Shown in pieces: positions 8,704-16,905 of a stretch of DNA of 64,000 nt. The stretch comes from Ruminococcus sp. YE71 (GTDB lineage Bacteria > Bacillota > Clostridia > Oscillospirales > Ruminococcaceae). Both the position numbers and the translations under genes were made by a program. The notes under the pieces are model-generated. The model worked only from the letters and a program-made list of their open reading frames with translations, was not told the DNA's origin and ran no database searches. Each line of letters begins with the position of its first letter. Positions within the stretch are counted from its first letter, which is position 1. Location of the stretch: the NCBI RefSeq assembly GCF_900119155.1, contig NZ_FPIR01000001.1, positions 310,001 through 374,000 of the forward strand. The letters run 5' to 3'.

Positions 8704-10881
8704 TTATTCGTTCGTGACAAGCTCGGTGTATGCGCCGCCCAGCTTCATAAGCTCATCGTGAGTACCACGCTCCACGACCTTGCCCTTATCAAGCACGATT
8801 ATCTCATCACAGTCACGTATGGTGGACAGTCTGTGCGCGATGACTATGCAGGTTATACCCCTGTCCTTTATTGCGTTTACGACATCATACTCCGTCTTTG
8901 CGTCGAGTGCCGAGGTCGCTTCATCGAGTATGATTATTGAGGGATCCTGTGCAAGAACACGGGCTATCTCCATTCTCTGCCGCTGACCGCCCGAAAGATC
9001 ACGTCCACCCGAGATCATAAGGCTTTCATAACCGCCCTCACGCGCCATTATGTCATTATGGAGCTGTGCATCACGGGCGGCGAGTATCACCTCAAAATCC
9101 TGTACAGAGCCGTCCCACATTTTTATGTTGTCAGAGATCGTTCCCTCAAAGAGCGTTATCTCCTGATCGACCACCGCCACCGAGCCTGTCATTACAGAAC
9201 GGGGGTGTTCTCTTCTCGGCTTGCCGTCGAATAATATCTCGCCCGACCACGGCTCGTAAAGTCCCGAGATCAGCTTTGAAAGCGTAGACTTGCCGCAGCC
9301 CGAAGCTCCCACAAAAGCAACACGTCCGCCCGACTTAATGCTCATTGAGAAATCGATTATCAGCGGCTCTGTGAGCTTTGAATAGCCGAAGCTCACGTTT
9401 CTCATTTCTATTTTGCCTTTTAGCTTTTTAAGGCTGTCGGGCGTATCCGTTTCGTATGTGACATTCGGGTCGTCGGGGTATTGCATAACGTCCTCGACAC
9501 GCTCCATATCGGTGCGCATTTCCTGTATAGTCTGCCCTGCGCTCACAAGAGTCATGGCAGGTGACATGAACAAGCCTAAAAAGCCTTGAAACATCTGCAA
9601 AGAACCGAGAGTAAATCTTCCGTTCATCACAAACCATATACCCATCACCATTACGGCATAATTCGCAAGCGTTGACAGAAAAGCGGGTATCATACCCAGA
9701 TAGTTATTCATTTTGTTTGATTTGACATTCAGAGCATTGACTGAAGCCTGATAGCCCGACCACTTCTGAAAAAATCCGTTCTCCGCACCGCTTGCCTTTA
9801 TGGTCTCTATCATCTCAATGCCTGCGACCGTAGTCGAATCGAGCTTTGCGCTGTCACGCTGCATGACTCTTGTAATGTTCACACGCTTTTCGGAGATCAT
9901 GCGAGTAATGAATATATTCAGTACAAGAGTGCTTATACCGACAGCGGATAAGATAAGGCTCTGTTTTAGCATAAGTATGAGATAGAACACCATCATTGCT
10001 GTGTTCAGCAAAAGCGGAGCAAAGGTATTAACAAGCGTGCCTGCTATGCTTGCGTTGGTCGCCTGCCTTGACTGTATATCACCCGCCATACGCTGAGAAA
10101 AAAATTCCATCGGCATATGCAGCACCTTCCACATATACGACGTGCTCCCGATGACCGACATTTTCCCATTTATTTTCAGGCTGTATATCGTCTGCGCCCA
10201 TGCCACGATCAGCTGAACTGCTGCCAGTCCGCACATCACGCCAATGAAAGGCATCAGCCATTCGCTGTTCTGTCCTGTCAGCAGTCTATCCATAAAGATC
10301 TTGGACATGATAGGATTGATGATGCCGAATATTGAGCTGATAACCGTAGTGAGCATTACAAAAGCTACTGCCGCACCTGCTCCGATAAGACGTTTCCTTG
10401 CAAAATCAATGGTGCTTTTACGCTTGCCGCTCGGCTCGAAATCTTTACCCGGTATCGGAACTATGGTCACTCCGGTAAAGGACTTGTCAAATTCCTCCGC
10501 ACCGACCTTTACAAAGCCCCTTGCTGGATCGTTTATGTATGCGTATTTGCCCTTAAAGCCGTTCAGCACCACAAAATGATTAAAATTCCAGTGTATAATG
10601 CAGGGGTACTGCCCGTTTTCCTTAATGCTTTCGGGTGAACGGCGGTACGCCTTTACGTCAAAGCCGTAGCTTTCCGCTGCCATGTAAATGTTCTTGGCGT
10701 TTGAGCCGTCACGGGACACACCGCAGTCGGCTCTGACCTGTTCCAGCGGTACCCATTTGTCATAGTAAGCCATGACCATAGCAAGAGAAGCCGCACCGCA
10801 TTCGAGGGCTTCGAGCTGCATTATGACAGGCACCTTGACAGCACCCTTTGTCACGGCAGACTTTATCTTTTTATCGTTCAT
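8704..10881 (-). CDS. NHLM-type C39 peptidase-ABC exporter (PCAT)
   Basis: This 725-residue protein has an N-terminal C39 peptidase domain (about 15-140) with catalytic Cys28 (LECGAAS), His102 (NFNHFVVL) and Asp118 (INDPARG). A six-helix membrane domain (about 165-440) and an ATPase domain with GASGCGKST, LSGGQRQR and IIILDEATSALD follow. It should cut leaders after Gly-Gly and export the cargo. Substrates seen in the window are the Cys-rich proteins at 1-155 and 6007-6462 and possibly the 761-residue protein at 296. It is the third gene of a five-gene operon. Confidence 0.9.
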   Translation of the reverse strand: MNDKKIKSAVTKGAVKVPVIMQLEALECGAASLAMVMAYYDKWVPLEQVRADCGVSRDGSNAKNIYMAAESYGFDVKAYRRSPESIKENGQYPCIIHWNFNHFVVLNGFKGKYAYINDPARGFVKVGAEEFDKSFTGVTIVPIPGKDFEPSGKRKSTIDFARKRLIGAGAAVAFVMLTTVISSIFGIINPIMSKIFMDRLLTGQNSEWLMPFIGVMCGLAAVQLIVAWAQTIYSLKINGKMSVIGSTSYMWKVLHMPMEFFSQRMAGDIQSRQATNASIAGTLVNTFAPLLLNTAMMVFYLILMLKQSLILSAVGISTLVLNIFITRMISEKRVNITRVMQRDSAKLDSTTVAGIEMIETIKASGAENGFFQKWSGYQASVNALNVKSNKMNNYLGMIPAFLSTLANYAVMVMGIWFVMNGRFTLGSLQMFQGFLGLFMSPAMTLVSAGQTIQEMRTDMERVEDVMQYPDDPNVTYETDTPDSLKKLKGKIEMRNVSFGYSKLTEPLIIDFSMSIKSGGRVAFVGASGCGKSTLSKLISGLYEPWSGEILFDGKPRREHPRSVMTGSVAVVDQEITLFEGTISDNIKMWDGSVQDFEVILAARDAQLHNDIMAREGGYESLMISGGRDLSGGQRQRMEIARVLAQDPSIIILDEATSALDAKTEYDVVNAIKDRGITCIVIAHRLSTIRDCDEIIVLDKGKVVERGTHDELMKLGGAYTELVTNE

Positions 10882-10890
10882 AATAGCTCC

Positions 10891-11313
10891 TCAGCTGAAC
10901 AGGAATTTAATAGGGTGTATGCTTTCAATGACTATCTTGACATCGTATTTTCCGTCAGCTTCATTGACAGGTGCTAATGCTACTGTTCTTCCGAAATCAT
11001 CTTTTTCGACAGTTGCTATTTCATACTCGTCCGAGTCGATACGCACAGTCATATCCGAGGTTATCTCACCCTTTCCACTGTCTGTCACCATTATCTGAGC
11101 CTGACCGTTCTCGACCAATGCCACGCCGTCAGTAAGCGTTTCAAGGCTTCCTACCATGCTCCATGCGAATAGTCCTCCGAGAAGCATTATCACCGCTGCC
11201 AGCAGCACCCATACACCCGGGTTTGTAACACGCAGATAATCGGTAAGCTGCTCGGGGGAAGAAATGCGGTCAAGCGATCTCTGCCTGAATATATTCGACT
11301 TTTGTTCTGCCAT
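10891..11313 (-). CDS. Short HlyD-like adaptor of the NHLM-type exporter
   Basis: This 140-residue protein begins with the family motif FRQRSLDRISSPEQL and has one membrane helix (about 34-56). A short beta-rich periplasm-facing part ends IHPIKFLFS. It resembles NHLM secretion proteins of the HlyD family but lacks the long coiled-coil hairpin and most of the barrel, as expected in Gram-positive bacteria without an outer membrane. It is 9 bp from the peptidase-exporter gene and 13 bp from the STAS gene. Confidence 0.75.
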   Translation of the reverse strand: MAEQKSNIFRQRSLDRISSPEQLTDYLRVTNPGVWVLLAAVIMLLGGLFAWSMVGSLETLTDGVALVENGQAQIMVTDSGKGEITSDMTVRIDSDEYEIATVEKDDFGRTVALAPVNEADGKYDVKIVIESIHPIKFLFS

Positions 11314-11326
11314 TTATATCACCCTT

Positions 11327-11626
11327 TTACTCGATAGTAAGAATATCAACAAAGCCGGTTACCTCAAAGACCTCCATGACCTCGGGGCGCACCTTTGTTA
11401 ACGTCAACTCACCGCCCTGTGCGTCCATTTCCTTAACTGCCGCAAGAAGAACTCTAAGTCCCGCACTTGATATGTATTCAAGCTCCGCAAGATCGAATAC
11501 TATTTTTTCTGTGTCTTCAAGTGCGGGTTCAAGCTGTTCCTCAAGCTCGGGTGAGGTCAGGGTGTCAAGTCTGCCCTTAATTGCAACGGTAAGCGTTTTG
11601 TTATTTCTGTTTAATTGGATCGTCAT
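11327..11626 (-). CDS. STAS-domain anti-sigma factor antagonist-like protein, first gene of exporter operon
   Basis: This 99-residue single-domain STAS protein has the conserved phosphorylation motif YISSAGLRVL around residue 55. It is closely similar to the STAS protein at 13870 (shared EYISSAGLRVLL and VTGFxDILTI). Such proteins are phosphorylated by RsbW-like kinases and dephosphorylated by SpoIIE/RsbU phosphatases, both encoded in the neighbouring operon. Here it leads the exporter operon, which suggests partner-switching control of export, but no sigma factor gene is near. The ribosome binding site is GAGGTG. Confidence 0.85.
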   Translation of the reverse strand: MTIQLNRNNKTLTVAIKGRLDTLTSPELEEQLEPALEDTEKIVFDLAELEYISSAGLRVLLAAVKEMDAQGGELTLTKVRPEVMEVFEVTGFVDILTIE

Positions 11627-11668
11627 AAGTTTTCACCTCTAACATATTGTGTCTGTTGCTATATTATC

Positions 11669-11714
11669 ATTATATCATAATTCATAAATAAAAACACTCA
11701 CCGGTTTGGTGAAT
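11669..11714 (-). promoter_or_regulatory. Exporter operon promoter with 19-bp palindrome (site A)
   Basis: The operator is at 11696-11714; read on the minus strand it is ATTCACCAAACCGGTGAGT, an inverted repeat TCACC-N5-GGTGA. The -10 box TATAAT (GATATAAT) is at 11669-11674, exactly 21 nt downstream. No good -35 box is present at 17 nt, so an activator is likely needed. Identical or near-identical sites occur at 13729, 23198 and 24313. Confidence 0.8.
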
Positions 11715-11774
11715 GAATTACTTGACAAAAAATAAAAGCGGCACATTTCAAATCTTAGTGCCACTTGTTACATT

Positions 11775-12365
11775 CTAAAAAAGTTTATCCTTATCTATTC
11801 CCAACACCTGCATGATCTTTAACATCATCGGCAGGTCGGGAAGCCTTTCGCCGTTTACCCAGCGAAAAACGGTCTGGTGCTGTACGCCTAACTTTTTCGC
11901 AAGCTCCTGCTTTGACATACCGCTTTCCTCTATGAGCTTTTTAAGCCTTTGTCCTATAAGACCCTTGCCCTGATAGGTCTGCTCTATCATCTCGTCGGTG
12001 ATGTCAGACACCGGATAGCGAAGATTGCCGAGTGCCTTTTTAAGCGCCTTTTGGGTGATCGGCTTTGCAAGGAATGCACTGGCGAAAGTCTTGTAGCTCT
12101 CAAAGGCGTATTCGGTAAAGCCCGTGATATAAATAAGATTTGTTCTCGGATATTTGCCCTGTATCTTTTCGGCGAGCTTTATGCCGTTTATCCCGGGCAT
12201 TTCTATGTCCATGAAAACAATATCGAACTGCTGCTCCGTCAGCAGCTTCATGACCTCGGAGGGACGAGTAATGCCTGTACATTCGGCATCGGGTCTCAGC
12301 TCTCCCAGTTTGGCTATCATATCATCAACTATCGCCTTGTGATCGTCAACTATAAGTATATTCAT
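11775..12365 (-). CDS. Response regulator with XRE-type DNA-binding domain
   Basis: The 196-residue protein has a receiver domain (1-120) with acidic Asp7/Asp8, phosphoacceptor Asp53 (FMDIEMPG) and the conserved Lys in FLAKPIT. Its C-terminal helix-turn-helix (about 133-190) is of the XRE/Cro type (SKQELAKKLGVQHQTVFRWVNGERLP). Receiver-XRE fusions are uncommon; LytTR outputs are the usual partners of this kinase family. It overlaps the kinase gene by 20 nt, so the two form a pair. The palindromes near its operon and neighbouring operons are the natural binding site, by inference. The start is ATG at 12365. Confidence 0.85.
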   Translation of the reverse strand: MNILIVDDHKAIVDDMIAKLGELRPDAECTGITRPSEVMKLLTEQQFDIVFMDIEMPGINGIKLAEKIQGKYPRTNLIYITGFTEYAFESYKTFASAFLAKPITQKALKKALGNLRYPVSDITDEMIEQTYQGKGLIGQRLKKLIEESGMSKQELAKKLGVQHQTVFRWVNGERLPDLPMMLKIMQVLGIDKDKLF

Positions 12366-13653
12366 TTATCTCACACACTTTCCTCGGCAGACCTATCTCG
12401 GCAGTCGTACCGTGGTCTGTAATTTCTATCTCCAGCGTTCCTCCGCATTGGAGCTGCAATCTTTTTCTTGTATTCTCTATCCCGATACCGTTGTGAGGAA
12501 GCTCAAACTCCGCATCTTCATCGGCTGACTTGCTCCCGTCATCGTTTATCTGAACGACAATGCGCTCACCGTCTGTGAATGTCCTGACGGTTATCGCTCC
12601 GCCGCCCCAGCCGATACCGTGCTTTACGGCATTTTCGACCAGCGGCTCAAGGGTAAGAGGCGGTATGAGAAATTCGGAGACACCGATATCAAATTCCAGC
12701 TTCAGCCTGTCCTCATAATCCACCTGCACCAGCGAAAGATAGAGCTTTGCGTTTTCAAGCTCGTCCTCAAAGGGTATCAGCGAGGTCTTCTTCAATGCGC
12801 CGATATGTGTACGAAGGTACTGAGTGAAATCGTCAAGACAGTCGGCAGCCTTCGTCTTATCAGTATTGATAAGCGAACGGATTATGCTCAGCGTGTTGTA
12901 GATGAAATGCGGCTGTATCTGATTTTTCAGCACAAGCAGTTCATTCCTTGCGGAATCACGCTCTTTTTCAAGCGCCGTTTCCCTTATCTCACGCTGATAG
13001 ACGGCTGTAAGATACATATAGTATTCGAGTATGCAGAAGGCGGTGACCTGAGCTGAAAGATCATAATCGTATTGGAATACATATTCTCCCAAAGCGGCAA
13101 TGACAGCCTGTGCCAGTATTCCAAATATCATGATACTTTGTCTTGCGTTCTGCTTAAAGCTGATAAGCGAAAAGATCAGCAAAAGCAGAAGATATATGAG
13201 CTGCACAACGAACACTGTAATATGCAGCGGACCTCCGTAAAAAATATTATCCTCGCCCAAGCCAAAGGTCAGATCCGAACCGAAAAATCGGGTGGAATAT
13301 ATGATACCGTTCACCACGACAGGAAGTATGCACAGGTACTTGTATTTCTTATCCGGCAGTATAACAAGCACCTCTATCAATATTATGACAGGGCGAATAA
13401 TATACGAGATCGTGTCCCATATATAACGCCTTTCGATTGCAAACGGCGTCATATCAGGATCAGTAACGGTAAGGAACTTGTAATAATTTCCGATATAATC
13501 TGATACCGTGATAGCAAGCAGGAGTATGATGCCCGCCCTGAAGCAACTTGAAGCAGGTATTTTCGCATTTCTGTTGACGAACATCAGCAGCACAAGCCCC
13601 GAAAGAGTCATGAGGGTCATGTAATTATAGGAAAAATAGTCAGCAAAGCTCAT
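12346..13653 (-). CDS. LytS/YesM-type sensor histidine kinase
   Basis: This 435-residue kinase has six or more N-terminal membrane helices (about 1-215) and a short coiled coil. Next comes the His_kinase motif QIQPHFIYNTL with the phosphoacceptor His (about residue 255), then a GHKL ATPase domain with an N box (EPLVENAVKHGIG) and a G box (NGIGIENTRKRL). It lies upstream of and overlaps the REC-XRE regulator. The ligand is unknown; the sensor part has no recognised extracellular domain, so it may sense the membrane or a hydrophobic signal. Confidence 0.85.
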   Translation of the reverse strand: MSFADYFSYNYMTLMTLSGLVLLMFVNRNAKIPASSCFRAGIILLLAITVSDYIGNYYKFLTVTDPDMTPFAIERRYIWDTISYIIRPVIILIEVLVILPDKKYKYLCILPVVVNGIIYSTRFFGSDLTFGLGEDNIFYGGPLHITVFVVQLIYLLLLLIFSLISFKQNARQSIMIFGILAQAVIAALGEYVFQYDYDLSAQVTAFCILEYYMYLTAVYQREIRETALEKERDSARNELLVLKNQIQPHFIYNTLSIIRSLINTDKTKAADCLDDFTQYLRTHIGALKKTSLIPFEDELENAKLYLSLVQVDYEDRLKLEFDIGVSEFLIPPLTLEPLVENAVKHGIGWGGGAITVRTFTDGERIVVQINDDGSKSADEDAEFELPHNGIGIENTRKRLQLQCGGTLEIEITDHGTTAEIGLPRKVCEINEYTYS

Positions 13654-13728
13654 TTTTTATCACCATACATAATTATAGCATATCAATGACGAAAAAGCAA
13701 CAAGCGAATAATATAAATACATAAAAAA

Positions 13729-13747
13729 ATTCACCAAACCGGTGAGT
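13729..13747 (+). promoter_or_regulatory. 19-bp palindrome, site B, between divergent operons
   Basis: ATTCACCAAACCGGTGAGT lies between the kinase gene (minus) and the STAS/SpoIIE operon (plus). It matches the plus-strand direction and shares the following TTTGAAC with sites C and D. Unlike the other three it lacks a TATAAT at 21 nt; a standard promoter lies 40 bp further on. Confidence 0.75.
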
Positions 13748-13787
13748 ATTTGAACGTGCCAAAAAGATTGAAAAACCGTATTTTTGA

Positions 13788-13816
13788 TTGACTTTGTAAA
13801 GAAAATAGTGTATAAT
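13788..13816 (+). promoter_or_regulatory. Sigma-A promoter of the STAS/SpoIIE operon
   Basis: TTGACT at 13788-13793 and TATAAT at 13811-13816 are separated by 17 nt. The first gene starts 54 nt after the -10 box. Confidence 0.75.
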
Positions 13817-13869
13817 ATATGTATAAACCAATAACTCGAAAGCAAATCAACAATCAGGAGGAATTTACC

Positions 13870-14166
13870 ATGACAGTTACAAAAACAAAAAAAGGAACAG
13901 AGCTTGTTATAGCTATCGAGGGCAGAGTTGACACAACTACCTCTCCTCAGCTTGAAACCGAGATCAAGGACAGCATTGATGGTATTGCAAAGCTGGTATT
14001 TGACTTTACAAAGGTGGAGTATATCTCCTCGGCAGGACTTCGTGTGCTGCTGTCGGCTCAGAAGACCATGAACAAGCAGGGCGAGATGTGTGTCACGAAT
14101 TGCAGCGAGGATATCATGGAGATATTCGAGGTCACGGGTTTTACGGATATACTGACCATAAAGTAA
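13870..14166 (+). CDS. STAS-domain anti-sigma factor antagonist-like protein
   Basis: This 98-residue STAS protein starts at ATG 13870 behind AGGAGG. It contains EYISSAGLRVLLS with the predicted phosphorylated Ser at about residue 55. It is the first gene of a seven-gene operon that also encodes an RsbW-like kinase and a SpoIIE-type phosphatase, the two enzymes that act on such proteins. A close paralogue heads the exporter operon at 11327. Confidence 0.85.
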   Translation: MTVTKTKKGTELVIAIEGRVDTTTSPQLETEIKDSIDGIAKLVFDFTKVEYISSAGLRVLLSAQKTMNKQGEMCVTNCSEDIMEIFEVTGFTDILTIK

Positions 14167-14181
14167 GCAGGAGGTTATGCT

Positions 14182-14787
14182 ATGAAATCGGATATATACG
14201 AGCTTGACAAGCTGTCGAACGACTACTGTGCAATACCTGCCGAAGCCGAAAAGGTAGCCGTTTATAACGGACTTGACAGGAAAAGCACGATGCGTCTGCG
14301 TCTGCTTGCCGAGGAAATGATCTGTATGCTGCCGCAGCTGCTTATCTACGGCAAGGGAGAATTCTGGATAGAAAACGAGGGCAGCGATTACGAACTTCAT
14401 CTGTCGGTAACGCCTTTCGATATGAATGCATCTGACAGAGACAAGATTCTCAGCGTTTCCAAAAGCGGAAAGAATGCGGCGGCTGTGGGTATAATAGGCA
14501 AGATAGTCAATGCCGTAGAGATACTTATGTCAGACAGAGCGAAACTTGCCAAAGAAGATCCGTACCGATTTTTCATGATGGGAGCGACAAACATCAACCC
14601 CATCTCGGATAATATGGCATGGTCGCTTATGAGCTACAAAAACGCCTTCGATTCGGAAGAAGAAATGCAGAATAAAGCCGAAGCATGGGACGAGCTTGAA
14701 AAGTCAATCATCGCCAATCTTGCCGATGATGTTATCGTTGGTGTGCTTGGCGGCAAGGTGGACATTGTTGTCAAAAAGAAGTTTTAA
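14182..14787 (+). CDS. Conserved hypothetical protein, possible GHKL-like regulator
   Basis: This 201-residue soluble protein starts 15 nt after the STAS gene, behind AGGAGG. The part LRLLAEEMICMLPQLL resembles the N box helix of GHKL ATPases, but a clear G box is not visible. The C-terminus ends with LADDVIVGVLGGKVDIVVKKKF-like beta strands. Position between STAS and RsbW-like genes suggests a role in partner switching. Function is not established. Confidence 0.6.
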   Translation: MKSDIYELDKLSNDYCAIPAEAEKVAVYNGLDRKSTMRLRLLAEEMICMLPQLLIYGKGEFWIENEGSDYELHLSVTPFDMNASDRDKILSVSKSGKNAAAVGIIGKIVNAVEILMSDRAKLAKEDPYRFFMMGATNINPISDNMAWSLMSYKNAFDSEEEMQNKAEAWDELEKSIIANLADDVIVGVLGGKVDIVVKKKF

Positions 14788-14822
14788 AACCATAATTACC
14801 CTGTTTAGATCGGGAGGTGTCT

Positions 14823-15233
14823 ATGCGTTCATTGGAAATAAAAGCAACAGTCGAAAACCTTGATACAGTTATAGCTTTCATAGACGAACAGCTCGAAGCG
14901 GCTGACTGCCCGATGAAAACGCAAATGCAGATAGAGCTGGCTGTCGAGGAGATATTCGTGAATATCGCTCACTATGCCTATGCTCCCGAGACAGGAATGG
15001 CTGTTATTGGGATAGATATTTCGGATGGCAGGGCTGTCATAACATTTGAGGACAGCGGCATTCCCTACGATCCGCTTGCAAAGCCCGACCCCGATACCAC
15101 CCTTGCCGCAGAGGACAGAGACGTTGGCGGGCTTGGAATATTCATGGTCAAAAAGAGCATGGACGACGTGAGATATGAATACCGTGAGGGAAAGAATACA
15201 CTTACGCTGAAAAAAGGTCTGGTGAGTAAATGA
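14823..15233 (+). CDS. RsbW-like serine-protein kinase / anti-sigma factor
   Basis: The 136-residue HATPase_c_2 protein starts at ATG 14823, 6 nt after GGGAGG. N box: ELAVEEIFVNIAHYAY; D box: FEDSGIPYDP; G box: GGLGIFMVKKSMD. These are the ATP-binding motifs of RsbW/SpoIIAB-type kinases that phosphorylate STAS proteins. It overlaps the phosphatase gene by 4 nt, so the two are likely coupled in translation. Confidence 0.85.
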   Translation: MRSLEIKATVENLDTVIAFIDEQLEAADCPMKTQMQIELAVEEIFVNIAHYAYAPETGMAVIGIDISDGRAVITFEDSGIPYDPLAKPDPDTTLAAEDRDVGGLGIFMVKKSMDDVRYEYREGKNTLTLKKGLVSK

Positions 15234-16879
15234 AAAAAGGAATGAGCATCAAGACAAAAACAGTTATCGCAACTATCCTCTTTATGAGTATCCTTACTGC
15301 TGCCATTGCTGTTATCGGATACAAGCTATACCATGATAGTCTGATGCGCAACTACATTACCTATACGGATACAGTTTTGGAATATTCCTATCGGTCGAGC
15401 GTTAGACACTCTTTTGGAGATATGATAGCAGACCGAGAAATGCCGCCTGATTATGAGGTGTTTAGGGAGGAACTCAACCAGATAAAGGACAGTTCTGACA
15501 TTGAATATCTGTATGCGATATACTTTGAAGACATAGACGAGCTTCATAGTCTGCATTATGCCATAAACGCCAAGAACCAAAAAGAGCTGTCCTCCGGCAA
15601 GCCGTTGTCGGAAATCTACAGCTATATGGGAAAGCCTTGCGAGGAGGGTAGTTTTGAGGACGATACGCTGAAAACTCTTCAGCAAGCAGTAAAGAACAGA
15701 AATACCGAAAACGCAAGCTTAGAAGGCTATTCAGATGAGTACGGTCACATGCTCAACGGGTATCGGGTGATATATGACAGCAACGATAATGCCGTCGGAC
15801 TTATCTGTGTTGAGATCGACATCAACAGGATAAATGCAGAAATACACAAGTATCTGTTAACGGTCATACTTATAGCAGTTATCCTCACTACTGTTATAAT
15901 TCTTTTATCCACGCTCAATACCCGGTATTACCTTATCGGACCTATTGTCAGGATAACAAAAAGCTCTGATTTATTTCTGAAACAGCTGCAGGATAATACA
16001 GACCCGGATATGCTTGAATATGAAGATGCTCACGTTAATACCGGCGGTGAGTTGAGTTTGCTTGCAATTAACGTAAAAAGCCTTGCCGACGGAGTGGCAT
16101 CTTATATGACAAATCTCAGGGCTGTCACAGCTGAAAAGGAGCGCATCGGCACAGAACTTGAACTTGCTAAAAAGATACAAGCATCAATGCTTCCAAATAT
16201 TTTTCCGCCATTCCCCGAGCGCACAGAGTTTGATATTTATGCGACCATGACCCCCGCAAAAGAGGTCGGCGGAGATTTCTACGATTTCTTCCTTATCGAC
16301 GATAATCATCTCGGGCTTGTCATGGCGGACGTGAGCGGCAAGGGCGTTCCTGCGGCACTGTTTATGATGGCGTCTAAGATCTTATTGAAGAATTATGCTA
16401 TGACAGGCAGCAGCCCTTCAAAGGTACTTGAGCAGACCAATGCACAAATATGTAAGAACAATGAGCAGGAAATGTTCGTGACCGTTTGGTTTGGCATTCT
16501 CGAAATATCCACCGGCAGGATAACCGCCGCCAATGCAGGACATGAATACCCGATCATCAAAAAAACAGACGGTGATTTCGAGCTATTCAAGGACAAGCAC
16601 GGTTTTGTTGTCGGCGGTATGGACGGCATGAAATATAAGGATTATGAGCTGATTCTTGAAAAAGGTGACGTGCTGTTCCTGTATACCGACGGTGTTGCGG
16701 AGGCTACCAATGTAAAAAACGAACTCTTTGGCACGGACAGATTGCTTACAGCATTGAACAATAGCAAGACCGCCGACCCGAAGGTGCTTCTTGAAAATGT
16801 CAAATCTGCCGTCGATGAGTTTGCGGGCGAAGCGGAGCAGTTTGACGATCTGACTATGCTTGGCATAATACTGAAATAA
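15230..16879 (+). CDS. Membrane SpoIIE/RsbU-type PP2C phosphatase with extracellular sensor
   Basis: This 549-residue protein has membrane helices at about 9-31 and 207-229 flanking an extracellular sensor region of about 175 residues. A HAMP-like linker, a coiled coil, and a SpoIIE PP2C domain (about 310-549) follow. The PP2C domain shows metal-binding motifs KEVGGDFYDFF, MADVSGKGVPAALFM and FLYTDGVAEA...DDLTMLGI. It should dephosphorylate STAS proteins in response to an external signal, here probably those at 13870 and 11327. Confidence 0.85.
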   Translation: MKKGMSIKTKTVIATILFMSILTAAIAVIGYKLYHDSLMRNYITYTDTVLEYSYRSSVRHSFGDMIADREMPPDYEVFREELNQIKDSSDIEYLYAIYFEDIDELHSLHYAINAKNQKELSSGKPLSEIYSYMGKPCEEGSFEDDTLKTLQQAVKNRNTENASLEGYSDEYGHMLNGYRVIYDSNDNAVGLICVEIDINRINAEIHKYLLTVILIAVILTTVIILLSTLNTRYYLIGPIVRITKSSDLFLKQLQDNTDPDMLEYEDAHVNTGGELSLLAINVKSLADGVASYMTNLRAVTAEKERIGTELELAKKIQASMLPNIFPPFPERTEFDIYATMTPAKEVGGDFYDFFLIDDNHLGLVMADVSGKGVPAALFMMASKILLKNYAMTGSSPSKVLEQTNAQICKNNEQEMFVTVWFGILEISTGRITAANAGHEYPIIKKTDGDFELFKDKHGFVVGGMDGMKYKDYELILEKGDVLFLYTDGVAEATNVKNELFGTDRLLTALNNSKTADPKVLLENVKSAVDEFAGEAEQFDDLTMLGIILK

Positions 16880-16905
16880 CAGCCTTCCAGGCAAAGGGGT
16901 ATGTC

